The notes under the pieces: generated by a model
What the model was told of the DNA's origin: nothing
The model's input: only the letters and a program-made list of their open reading frames with translations
Database searches by the model: none
In this document: piece by piece, positions 32,989-43,190 of the stretch
Position numbering within the stretch: position 1 is the stretch's first letter
Layout: each line of letters begins with the position of its first letter
Assembly: GCA_049997955.1 (NCBI GenBank)
Contig: JAEBDY010000009.1
Location: 186,001 to 250,000 of the forward strand
Source: Umezawaea sp049997955
GTDB taxonomy: Bacteria; Actinomycetota; Actinomycetes; Mycobacteriales; Pseudonocardiaceae
Length of the DNA stretch: 64,000 bases
Direction of reading: 5' to 3'
Program-made: the position numbers and the translations under genes

Positions 32989-33345
32989 GTTCGGCTCCTG
33001 TGGCCACCCGTCGAATTCAGCAAAGGTCCAGCTCAGGGCATTGGTGACCGTTGGTCTGCAAAGGCTGTTGGAGCAGTAAATCGGGAGTTGACTCCCCGTT
33101 CACTCCCCATGCGGACGCGGTCCACGTGCCTGACCGCCCATGTGGTTCCAACGACCGCTTCCGTCACCACCACAGCCCTCTCAGCGCCCGTTCTGCCCTC
33201 CCCTGAGCGTGGCCATGTCACATGTGCTCACCACACTCCGAGCGGCTCAATCCCTTGTGGCACAGCCGATGCGCTGAAGCATGCCAGCGCTACCGTCAGC
33301 CTTGTAGGAACTACTGATACTCATACTTTTCAGAGATCAGAAAAC

Positions 33346-33457
33346 AAACCCGCAAACCCACAATAGCACTCCCAGACTGGCTCTGAACTGCGGAAATACG
33401 CTGCGGTTTTGGCAAAGTAGGCGGGATCCAAACCCGCAAACCCGCAACCAAACCCGC
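33346..33457. repeat. AAACCCGC direct repeats
   Basis: AAACCCGC occurs at 33346, 33430, 33438 and 33450, with a near copy after the first. Spacing is irregular. Such iteron-like groups occur near replication regions of integrative elements, but no rep gene is present here. Confidence 0.5.
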
Positions 33458-33860
33458 CACCCAGGTAGCTGTAGCCCAACCATGAGCCCTACTACCCCCG
33501 GCGGGGAGCAGTAGGGCTCGTCTGTCGCCCGTTTTGGCAGGTGTCAGGAGGGTTTGCGGATCATGCCCGTGTAGGCCGCCACGGTCAGAGTTGCCAAGGT
33601 CCACAGCGCGGCATGAAGCAGCCACAGCAGGACGAGGAACGCCTGACCTGATCTTTACGAGGGAATCTTGCGGACCGAAGAACCTGGGCTTCCTTACCGC
33701 CGGGACCTGGCCAGAGCGGCACCGACGTCCGTGGTCGTCCGGACGGATCCGGCGGGATTGTCACGCACCTAGTCACGCACCGAGGTCCACTGTGGACGGA
33801 TAAGGCATAGCACCCATCCGTGCATGATAGGCGCCGACACCTCCGGCCCCAGAGAGGTAT

Positions 33861-33939
33861 CCGTCCCAGGTGTCCCAACCGTCCCACCGCAGGTTAACGC
33901 GGGACGGTTCAAATCCCTGGGACGGCTCGAACCGTCCCA
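33861..33939. repeat. CCGTCCCA/TGGGACGG array 1
   Basis: Perfect CCGTCCCA or its complement at 33861, 33879, 33918 and 33932, plus a CGGGACGG variant at 33900. The last two form an inverted pair around CTCGAA. The 61 bases 33879-33939 are a diverged copy of 35709-35769. Confidence 0.8.
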
Positions 33940-34048
33940 AGCACCAGTCCTCACACGCTTTCGAGGTCTGCGATCCACCGTACGGGGAGCACCACCCTGA
34001 TACGTTTCGCCAGTTCGGGGTTACATCTAGCGTCGCTTCCGAACAACG

Positions 34049-34102
34049 GCGGACACCGGTGAACGGTGCCGGATAGCGGACACCGGTGAACGGTGTTGGA
34101 TA
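34049..34102. repeat. 27-bp tandem duplication
   Basis: GCGGACACCGGTGAACGGTG followed by CCGGATA (34049-34075) is repeated directly at 34076-34102 with two substitutions. Confidence 0.85.
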
Positions 34103-34339
34103 AGCGACAATTGAGACTGGAACTGAGACTAGAGCGCGACGAGTCTGATCCACTGTGGACAGTCTGGGCAGTCCGATGGCCGCGCTGCCCACAGAACCCA
34201 CCACCGGGTTCGGTCGAACGCGTCTACGGCCATTTCAGAGCTGCGGTACCCCACGAATGACGGCCGACACCCACCTGGGCCTATTCCAGCCCACCCGCGT
34301 CCTCATCTTTTAGTATTACTTGATGAGATTCGAACGACA

Positions 34340-34687
34340 CTAGCAATTGGGGCGGGTTCCACTTGTACTCGACACGTTGCCGCTCCAGATCCAGCCAGTC
34401 ACACCGGAACTCCGATCTTGCGCGTAGTACCAAAGGTTGCCGAGTTCGTTGAACTTCTTGCAAATAATGTCGCCGGTACCCGATTCATGGCTGTAGATTC
34501 CGCAGTTCTCGCCAGGCCCGGTCCGATAAGGTTCAGAACCGATGGCTTGGAGTGTTCCTCCGTTTCCAGTGCCAGACTGGGGGCAAATAACCGCCGCTTG
34601 GGCATGCGAGACGCCGACGCCCACAGCCGATGAAAATACCATGACCCCGACGACTAAAACTCGCGTAAGGAATGCTCGTTTTGACAT
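34340..34687 (-). CDS. small secreted cysteine-containing protein (possible SH3-like)
   Basis: A 115-residue protein with a clear Sec signal peptide (MSKRAFLTRVLVVGVMVFSSAVGVG, cleavage near AQA-AV) and a mature domain of about 83 residues. The mature part has four cysteines and a DIICKKFNELGNLWYYAQD / GVTGWIWSGNV pattern typical of extracellular bacterial SH3-like domains. ATG 34687 is preceded by AAGGAG at 7 bases. It is notably AT-rich for this genome, so it probably came with the element. The function is unknown; it may bind cell wall or another protein. Confidence 0.75.
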   Translation of the reverse strand: MSKRAFLTRVLVVGVMVFSSAVGVGVSHAQAAVICPQSGTGNGGTLQAIGSEPYRTGPGENCGIYSHESGTGDIICKKFNELGNLWYYAQDRSSGVTGWIWSGNVSSTSGTRPNC

Positions 34688-35140
34688 CCAAATCTCCTTT
34701 TGGCGGGTGAATCTTTCGCTTGCGGCGAAATAAGGCTGCCCTTGACCAGACGGTAGTGGCAACCTCGTCCAAGAGGAACATGATTGCACCCGAGCCTGGT
34801 ACCGCCAGTTGGGTGAAGATATCCACCTGATGAGAATAGTTTAAATACTTCGGGTACTGGGATTCAGTTTTTCATTGGCGATGTAGTACCAATGCTGGCG
34901 TGCGACCGGCAGCGGCATCGGGTCGAAAGTGGACGTGCCGACTTTCGTCGACATGCAGTTCGGGCATCGTCGTCGTCCAAACCTCTGAAGGGCAGCCCGC
35001 CCCACAGTGCAATGACGACGAACGGCGCACCATCATGGTCATAGCGGTTACCCACCGACGAGATGCCTACCGACCACGCTAGCCACCCCTGGCTGTCTGC
35101 ACTCCCCGCATCGGTAACTGCGGCAACCTCACAGGTCAGA

Positions 35141-35365
35141 CGGTTACTTTTGATCATGGGTTACCGATCAAAAGTAACCGCCCCTGTTTCCAGCGATGCC
35201 GCATGCCGTTGACCCTGCTGGACGCCGATAACGTTTCCGCCCTGGTCGCCTCTGTCACGGAGTCTGACGTGGTGGTATCCGAGCACTCACCGGTTACCGA
35301 TCCGATCGGTAACCCGCCCTCCTGCGGTAACCGTCTGACCTGCACGGTTACCACAGTTACCGATC
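35141..35365. repeat. GGTTAC(C)-type palindromes
   Basis: A perfect 15-bp inverted repeat CGGTTACTTTTGATC (35141-35155) / 35166-35180 with a GGGTTACC in its loop. It is followed by CGGTTACCGATC and its inverse GATCGGTAACC near 35290-35313 and single GGTAACC/GGTTACC sites near 35325 and 35345. The shared unit looks like a binding site used repeatedly. Confidence 0.65.
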
Positions 35366-35699
35366 CCACAGACACACGGACACTTACAGTGCTCGAGACA
35401 TGCCGCGTGACGCCCTCCCATTGCAACGAGGGAAACCCGCTAACCCCAGGATGATCACCCTCTTGCCATCGATAACATCGGGAACCAATCCTTGCTACCC
35501 CAGGGCCAGTTCTCCCACATCACCAATGACCACTTCAGCTCCAGCGGCTCCTAGTTGCATCCGCCGCCACCCTTTTGCCGAGTAGCCAATCGAAGGCGTA
35601 TGAGACGACTTGAATCCATAGTGGACAAATCAAGTGTGAGCCTGAGCACTGTGCTCGACAGTCGCGGCGCGTGAACTGCGCTCCGCCTGCGAGGGGTAA

Positions 35700-35825
35700 C
35701 CGTCCCAACCGTCCCAGTGCAGGTCAGGCTGGGACGGCACGAATCCCTGGGACGGCTCGATCCGTCCCAGAAAACAAGCCGTCCCAGCCTGACCTGCGAC
35801 GGGACGGTTGGGACGGCTGGGACGG
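35700..35825. repeat. CCGTCCCA/TGGGACGG array 2
   Basis: Eight perfect 8-mers in 126 bases (35700, 35709, 35730, 35748, 35762, 35779, 35809, 35818) plus one variant at 35800, on both strands. The 19 bases at 35719-35737 are exactly inverted at 35779-35797. It could be an iteron origin or a regulator-binding cluster of the lost element. Confidence 0.85.
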
Positions 35826-36059
35826 ATACCCCTCTAGTGACGGGGTTCGAGGCTGATTGCCCCTGCTGAACTTCTAGGACCGATCTAACGAGGGCTGTTC
35901 TGGCACAACCTTGGTCGACTTCATCAACTCGTCTTGCAGTTGACCTATGGCGTGAGATCTACGAAGACGACAGTCGCATCATCATGGTGCTTACGGTTCC
36001 GCCCATCGCTGACATAGCCTCGTCGCGCTCAACCTCTCGGGTTTGGGAAATTAGGCAAG

Positions 36060-36488
36060 TTGCTCTTCGGGAAAACGAAGACGAAGAAGTCCACCAGGAC
36101 GCTTTACCTCGGCCGTGTGTGTTTGGTTGCTCTGGCAAAGCACAAAGAGGAAACCGCGAAGCGTCGAGGACCACAGCTCAACCTGGCCCCAGGTCAGCCG
36201 AGTGACCTGATCTTCGTCACGGCCTCTAGCCGTGTGGTCGAACCTCGGAACGTCAACACGATGCTTCGACGCCTCCTGAAGGGGGCTGAACTCGAAGCGG
36301 CTCGCGTACACGACCTTCGCCACACGGCGGCAACGCTGCTGCTGATGGACGGCGCAACGATCAGGGAGGTGATGGAGCAGCTCGGGCACGCGTCGATCTC
36401 AACCACGGCCAACATCTACGGGCACGTGCTGGACGAAGCAAAACGGCGGCTGGCAACCCGGATGGATCGGCTTTCAGACCCCGACTGA
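36060..36488 (+). pseudogene. int: tyrosine recombinase/integrase, C-terminal fragment
   Basis: About 142 codons encoding the C-terminal catalytic half of a phage-type integrase: VHDLRHTAATLLLMDGATIR (second Arg of the catalytic set), EQLGHASISTTANIYGHV (His and the nucleophilic Tyr). The preceding LFGKTKTKKSTRTLYLG is the usual core-domain start with its catalytic Lys, but the N-terminal DNA-binding domain and the first Arg helix are missing upstream. A full-length protein would have about 380-400 residues. It ends 59 bases before the right att core, as expected for the integrase of this element. Confidence 0.88.
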
Positions 36489-36505
36489 TGTCAACCGGTG
36501 ATGTC
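36486..36505. other. right integrase arm-type site
   Basis: TGATGTC at 36486-36492 and 36499-36505, the same unit and the same 13-base periodicity as at the left end. The first copy overlaps the integrase stop codon. Confidence 0.6.
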
Positions 36506-36538
36506 AACGGTGCCTCCGGCGCTCTCGGAGGCACCGTT
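36506..36538. terminator. integrase terminator
   Basis: Perfect 13-bp stem AACGGTGCCTCCG (36506-36518) with 36526-36538, loop of 7 bases. Confidence 0.8.
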
Positions 36539-36546
36539 TCGGCTGG

Positions 36547-36588
36547 TGGGCGCGGCAGGGTTCGAACCTGCGACCGCTCGGGTGTAAA
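36547..36588. other. right attachment site within tRNA-Val
   Basis: 42-bp core identical to 31292-31333. Integration restored a complete tRNA gene here. Confidence 0.9.
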
Positions 36589-36618
36589 CCGAGTGCTCTT
36601 CCGCTGAGCTACACGCCC
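36547..36618 (-). tRNA. tRNA-Val(UAC)
   Basis: On the minus strand a complete 72-nt cloverleaf is readable: acceptor GGGCGTG with CGCGCCC (one G-U pair), D arm GCTC...GAGC, anticodon stem CTCGG/CCGAG with loop TTTACAC (anticodon TAC) and T arm GCAGG TTCGAAC CCTGC, discriminator A. CCA is encoded next to it (36546-36544). It is the integration target of the element. Its first ten bases overlap the end of ahpE. Confidence 0.96.
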
Positions 36619-37091
36619 TCGTCGGCCGCCAAGGCGGCTACCGCATGCTGCCATGCCCGTTGGTCCCGCGGTTCGCCGGGTTCGTTCACCTCGGCGAACC
36701 TGATCTCCCCGGTGACGTCCACGAGGAACGTGCCGCGGTCGGCCATGCCCTTCGCCTGGTTGAACGTCCCGTACGCCCTGGCGACCTCGCCGTGCGGCCA
36801 GAAGTCCGACAGCAGCGGGAAGCGGTAGTCCTGGGCGGCGGACCACGCCTTGAGGCTGTACGGCGTGTCCACCGAGATCCCCAGCACGGACACACCGGCC
36901 TCCGCGTACACCCCCAGCCCGTCCCGGAGGGCGTCCAGCTCACCCTGGCAGGTGCGGCTGAACGCGTACGGGTAGAACACCAGCAGCACCGCGGAGGCGC
37001 CCCGGTAGGACGACAACGACACGGCCTGGTTGTTGCAGTCCCTGAGGGTGAAATCGGGGGCTTGCACGATCTCCCTCGAAAGCGTGAGCAC
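36609..37091 (-). CDS. ahpE: 1-Cys-type peroxiredoxin (AhpE)
   Basis: A 160-residue thioredoxin-fold peroxidase. The peroxidatic cysteine is Cys48 in FYPYAFSRTCQGELDALRD. FPLLSDFWPHGEVARAYG and ADRGTFLVDVTGEIRF are highly characteristic of mycobacterial AhpE (Rv2238c), which reduces peroxides with mycothiol/mycoredoxin. No resolving cysteine is found in the C-terminal part. The start is GTG 37091 or the internal GTG 37067 (AGGGAG 3 bases before). Unusually, the stop codon TAG is formed by bases inside the tRNA-Val gene downstream. Confidence 0.93.
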   Translation of the reverse strand: MLTLSREIVQAPDFTLRDCNNQAVSLSSYRGASAVLLVFYPYAFSRTCQGELDALRDGLGVYAEAGVSVLGISVDTPYSLKAWSAAQDYRFPLLSDFWPHGEVARAYGTFNQAKGMADRGTFLVDVTGEIRFAEVNEPGEPRDQRAWQHAVAALAADEGV

Positions 37092-37123
37092 AGGCCCCCG
37101 TTCGTCTCGGGGTGCCCGTGCTC
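37086..37123 (-). promoter_or_regulatory. hairpin between the DUF3052 gene and ahpE
   Basis: GAGCAC/GTGCTC arms (37086-37091 and 37118-37123) with an inner GC stem. It could terminate the upstream DUF3052 transcript. It also includes the GTG 37091 candidate start, which favours GTG 37067 as the true ahpE start. Confidence 0.5.
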
Positions 37124-37132
37124 AGCCTTCTG

Positions 37133-37564
37133 TCAGCGCTTGACCTTCGCCGAACTGGGGCGCACGAGCCTCGTGCCCGACCAGTCGTCGGCGACGGTGA
37201 TGTTGGACGTCTGGGACAGCCCTGCGGTCGGCACCGCCTCGGCGATCTCACTCGGCTCGACGTGTCCAGGGCGTCCGGTCTTGGGCGTCAACACCCACAC
37301 CACGCCGCTCTCGGCCAGCGGACCGGTCGCGTTGATCAGGTCGTCGACCAGATCACCGTCACCGTCCCGCCACCACAACAGGACAACGTCCACGACGTCG
37401 TCGGCCTCCTCGTCGAGGAGGTCGTTGCCGATCCGCTCCTCGATGGCGGCACGAACGTCGTCGTCAACGTCCTCGTCCCAGCCGATCTCCTGAACTGCCT
37501 GGCCCGGTGCAATCCCGAGCTTGTCGGCGACACCGCCCTTGTCGGCGTCTCCCGCGGCGACCAC
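37133..37564 (-). CDS. DUF3052 family protein
   Basis: A 143-residue acidic, soluble protein. It contains GGVADKLGIAPGQAVQEIGWDEDVDDDVRAAIEERIG, then LLWWRDGDGDLVDDLINATGPLAESGVVWVLTPKTGRPGHVEPSEIAEAVPTAGL, the family's typical sequence. It is the counterpart of Rv2239c, beside ahpE and aceE. The function is unknown. GTG 37564 has GGAGG at about 10 bases; an upstream in-frame GTG at 37573 is too close to that site. The high Asp/Glu content is a feature of the family. Confidence 0.9.
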   Translation of the reverse strand: MVAAGDADKGGVADKLGIAPGQAVQEIGWDEDVDDDVRAAIEERIGNDLLDEEADDVVDVVLLWWRDGDGDLVDDLINATGPLAESGVVWVLTPKTGRPGHVEPSEIAEAVPTAGLSQTSNITVADDWSGTRLVRPSSAKVKR

Positions 37565-37906
37565 GGCTTCCACTCCTCCAACTACGCAAGAGCGGCAGTC
37601 GACTCGACTGCCGCGCGATGTATCAACACCTGTCGCGGCTAGCGAACACTGACAGCAGCCCTCCGCGCAACCGTTGACCTCATGACACGCCGCAATCCGA
37701 CCCCCCTGAACTGTCACCCGACCGGATGACGCACACTGAACACACCTCATACCGCGCGCGCGAGGGACACGATCCAGAACTACTGGCCGGTAGGGGGTCC
37801 TCTGGGGTGTCGCACGAGCGCCGATGAGGAATCATGGACAGGTAAACCGCCTGAACCCGCAGTGAACGCCGGCGTCAGCCGGCTGCAACCCTGGCGAGGA
37901 GAACCC
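37565..37906. other. upstream region of aceE and the DUF3052 gene
   Basis: 342 bases between divergent genes. No gene is seen. The right end holds the aceE ribosome-binding site GAGGAG (37896-37901). Promoters must lie here, but I cannot assign -35/-10 boxes with confidence. Confidence 0.5.
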
Positions 37907-40672
<2,766 letters not shown>

Positions 40673-40680
40673 CCGCTTGG

Positions 40681-40720
40681 GCCACGAGGGGAGTCTCGTT
40701 CGCGGGGCTCCCCTCGTGGC
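40681..40720. terminator. aceE terminator
   Basis: 18-bp stem with two G-T pairs (40681-40698 with 40703-40720) closed by a stable TTCG loop; lies between convergent genes. Confidence 0.9.
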
Positions 40721-40723
40721 GTC

Positions 40724-41362
40724 TCAGGCCGCGGTGTCGACGGCGGCGGTGCGCTTGGCCGCGCGGTTCCAGTCGATCCAGCCGCGGACCACCAGCACGG
40801 CGAACACGGTGTAGATCAGGGCGCTGAAGTACAGGCCGGACTGGATCTGCAGGGGCACGCCGATGGCGTCGACCGCGAGCCAGACGATCCAGAACTCGAC
40901 CAGGCCCAGGCCCTGGAGCGTGAACGCCAGCACGGTGCCCACGAAGATGGCGGCGTCGGGCCACGGCGCCCACGAGGCGTCCAGGGCGTCGAGGACGAGC
41001 GCGAACGCGACCGTGCCGACGACGAAGGCGGCCACGACGGCGACGCGTTCGGCGGTGGAGCCCTTGCGCACCACCACGCCGAACACCGGGTCGCGCCTGC
41101 GCAGCCACGCGTACCAGCCGTAGAACGCGATGAGGCCGACGACGACCTGCCGGATCGCGAGCCCGCCCAGCTGGGCGGACAGGTAGACGGTGAACAGGAG
41201 CGCGACGGAGGCCAGTTGGACCGGCCACGTCCACAGGGACCGGCGCTGCGCCAGGAACACCACGGCCAGCGCGAACAGCTGGCCGAAGAACTCCGCGTAG
41301 GCGATCCTCTGCCCCAGAACGGTGAAACCCTGCTCCAGCAACACGTGCACCGCGTCCTCCAT
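40724..41362 (-). CDS. pnuC: PnuC-family vitamin transporter, probably riboflavin (RibM/PnuX type)
   Basis: A 212-residue membrane protein with about seven hydrophobic helices. Family features include QLFALAVVFLAQRRSLWTWPVQLASVALLF and FYGWYAWLRR, and near the C-terminus VEFWIVWLAVDAIGVPL and SALIYTVFAVLVVRGWIDWN. PnuC proteins facilitate uptake of nicotinamide riboside, but the actinobacterial RibM/PnuX branch carries riboflavin. The upstream FMN riboswitch (41431-41546) argues strongly for riboflavin or a related flavin. ATG 41362 is taken; a longer frame would run into the riboswitch. Confidence 0.88.
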   Translation of the reverse strand: MEDAVHVLLEQGFTVLGQRIAYAEFFGQLFALAVVFLAQRRSLWTWPVQLASVALLFTVYLSAQLGGLAIRQVVVGLIAFYGWYAWLRRRDPVFGVVVRKGSTAERVAVVAAFVVGTVAFALVLDALDASWAPWPDAAIFVGTVLAFTLQGLGLVEFWIVWLAVDAIGVPLQIQSGLYFSALIYTVFAVLVVRGWIDWNRAAKRTAAVDTAA

Positions 41363-41430
41363 CCCAGGGCGGTCCGGGGCGCGGCGCGGCACCGGTGCGC
41401 GGGCAGGCCGGACACCGGTGGCGTGCGCGC

Positions 41431-41546
41431 CTCTCATCCGGACTCTCACCGTCGGCCCCGGAGTTCCACCGGGTCAACCGCGGGCCACCGGGGCTCGCGG
41501 GTCGTGGGCTGTCACCACCGGTTCGGACTTCCACCGACCCCGGAAC
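41431..41546 (-). promoter_or_regulatory. FMN riboswitch (RFN element)
   Basis: Read on the minus strand, the conserved RFN blocks appear in order. First GTTCCGGGGTCGGTGGAAGT, then GAACCGGTGGTGACAGCCC with ACGACCCGCGAGC, then GACCCGGTGGAACTCCGG, GCCGACGGTGAGAGTCCGGA and the closing TGAGAG. The GGTGGAA segments and the AGTCCGGATGAGAG end are diagnostic of FMN aptamers. About 70 bases of GC-rich, hairpin-prone sequence (41363-41430) separate it from the ATG, so control by hiding the start region is likely. Confidence 0.9.
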
Positions 41547-41667
41547 GCACGTCTCCTAGTTGCTCGAACATCGTCGCGCGGATCCTCTGTTCCGTCCTCG
41601 TTTGTGACGCGTGGCACTCGTTCGCCGTACATCGCCGGTTCACCTCGGCTCACTAGCGTCCCGGACC

Positions 41668-42948
41668 ATGGTCCCCACCCCGCTCATCCTCCCGCTGGTG
41701 CTGCTCCTCGCGCCCGCGCCCGCCGCGCCGCCCGCGCCCGCCGCGCCCGCCGTGGTCGTGCCGGTCGCGCAGACCCGCGCCTTCGTCGACGACCCGTCCG
41801 CCGGTCCCGCCAACGCCGACGCCGACGACCCGGCCGTCTGGGTGCACCCGAGCAGGCCGGAGCGCACAGTCGTGCTCGGCACGCTGAAGGAGGGCGGGCT
41901 GGCGGCGTTCGACCTCAGGGGCCGCACCCTGGGCACCTACCCGGCGCCGCCCGCGCCGACGCCGGACGCGAAGCCGGGCCGGTTCAACAACGTCGACGTG
42001 CTCGGCGGGGTCCGCGTCGGCGGCAGGCAGCGGGACCTCGCGTTCGTGAGCGACCGGGGCCGCGACCGGATCCGGGTCTACGAGGTCGACCGGCGCGGGT
42101 CGGCGGCGGGGTCGAAGGTGCTCACCGACGTGACCGACCCGGCCGCGCGGCGGGTGTTCTCCGCGACCGAGGCGGACGTCGACGACCAGCGCAACGCCTA
42201 CGGGCTGGCGGCGGGCGTCGACCGGCGCACCGGCACCCCGCTGGTGCTCGCCAACCGGCGCAGCGAGACCCGCGTCGCGCTGCTGCGCGTCGTGCCCGGT
42301 CCGGCCGGGTCGGTCGGAACCGAGGTGGTGTCCACAGTGGACCTGCCGTCGAGTTTCGTCATGCCGGACGGCACCACCTGGACGCCGTGCGGCGACCCCG
42401 GCGACCGGCCACAGGCCGAGGGGATGGTCGTGGACTCGGCGCACGGCCTCGCGTACGTGGCCCAGGAGGACGTCGGGATCTGGCGGATCCCCCTCCGGGT
42501 GGACGGCTTCGGGTCCCCCGAACTGGTGGACGAGGTTCGCTCTTTCGGGGCGCCCCAGCGGTATGACGAGGCCACCGAGGAGTGCGTCGCGGACGGACCG
42601 GACCCCGGTTTCGGCGGGAAGTGGCTCAGCGCGGACGCCGAGGGCCTGACGATCGCCGAGGGGCGGAACGGCGGCGGCGAGCTGATCGCGTCCAGCCAGG
42701 GCGACTCGCGGTTCGTGCGCTACGAGCGGACCGGTCGCAACCGGGTGCTGGGCGACTTCGTGGTGGGAGCCGGGCGCGGCCTGGACTCCGTGGAGCACTC
42801 CGACGGCGCGCAGGTCGTGACGGCCGACCTGGGCCGCGGGTACCGCGAGGGGCTGCTGGTGGTGCACGACGGCGAGCGCCGTCCCGCCGCCGGGGACCAG
42901 GCCACGACCGGGTTCTCCTACGTGAGCTGGGGCGACGTCGTCCACTAG
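41668..42948 (+). CDS. secreted beta-propeller phytase
   Basis: A 426-residue exported protein with a signal peptide (about 1-28, LILPLVLLLAPAPAAP) and a six-bladed beta-propeller phytase domain. Diagnostic sequences are NADADDPAVWVHPSRPERTVVLGTLKEGGLAAFDLRG near the N-terminus, GRFNNVDVLGGVRVGG, DRIRVYEVD, NAYGLAAGVDRRTGTPLVLANRR, QAEGMVVDSAHGLAYVAQEDVGIWRI and GLTIAEGRNGGGELIASSQGDSRFVRYER. The acidic residues that bind calcium are retained. It would release phosphate from phytate outside the cell. ATG 41668 is chosen because the signal peptide starts there. Confidence 0.92.
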   Translation: MVPTPLILPLVLLLAPAPAAPPAPAAPAVVVPVAQTRAFVDDPSAGPANADADDPAVWVHPSRPERTVVLGTLKEGGLAAFDLRGRTLGTYPAPPAPTPDAKPGRFNNVDVLGGVRVGGRQRDLAFVSDRGRDRIRVYEVDRRGSAAGSKVLTDVTDPAARRVFSATEADVDDQRNAYGLAAGVDRRTGTPLVLANRRSETRVALLRVVPGPAGSVGTEVVSTVDLPSSFVMPDGTTWTPCGDPGDRPQAEGMVVDSAHGLAYVAQEDVGIWRIPLRVDGFGSPELVDEVRSFGAPQRYDEATEECVADGPDPGFGGKWLSADAEGLTIAEGRNGGGELIASSQGDSRFVRYERTGRNRVLGDFVVGAGRGLDSVEHSDGAQVVTADLGRGYREGLLVVHDGERRPAAGDQATTGFSYVSWGDVVH

Positions 42949-43190
42949 GGACAGCCGCTGAGCTGGGGATCTTCACCCGGTCACGCACGGTCGACGTGAC
43001 GTGGCATCGCTTGTACCTTAACGGATGTTTAAATATCGCTCGCTGATACACCCGTGACCACGTCGTTGCCGACTGGTGACCTCGCGACCACCGGTCGTTG
43101 CTACGGTCGCGTGCTGTATCACCCACACGGGTGACGCTCATTGCACGTCACTTCTTGCGATTTCGCATGGATCCCAGAGCAGGAGACCAC

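Larger units (their letters stand above)
32872..34339. other. gene-poor stretch of the element with repeat arrays
   Basis: No convincing gene is seen. It holds a tRNA-Pro-like fragment, AAACCCGC direct repeats, a CCGTCCCA array and a 27-bp tandem repeat, described separately. Open frames here lack ribosome-binding sites and coding-like composition. Confidence 0.6.
34688..36059. other. gene-poor stretch with two further repeat groups
   Basis: No convincing gene is seen. It contains the GGTTAC-type palindromes (35141-35370) and the second CCGTCCCA array (35700-35825). The 83-codon open frame at 35203-35454 is built largely from the GGTTACC repeats and is not accepted. Confidence 0.55.
31292..36588. 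mobile_element. degenerate integrative element in tRNA-Val(UAC)
   Basis: The boundaries are a 42-bp exact direct repeat (31292-31333 and 36547-36588) that equals the 3' half of the tRNA-Val gene. The right copy is in the intact tRNA gene. Integrase arm-type repeats with identical spacing occur just inside both ends. Only a C-terminal integrase fragment remains, and no replication, excision or transfer genes can be recognised. Base composition is lower in G+C than on either side, most clearly at 31.5-32.9 and 34.3-34.9 kb. The architecture resembles actinomycete integrative and conjugative elements; it appears no longer mobile. Confidence 0.85.

Noticed and set aside
35203..35454. 83-codon frame in the relic element
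   Set aside because: It consists largely of GGTTACC repeats and has no ribosome-binding site.
33861..35825. CCGTCCCA arrays considered as a CRISPR
   Set aside because: Units are 8 bases, occur on both strands and have irregular spacing, with no cas genes.
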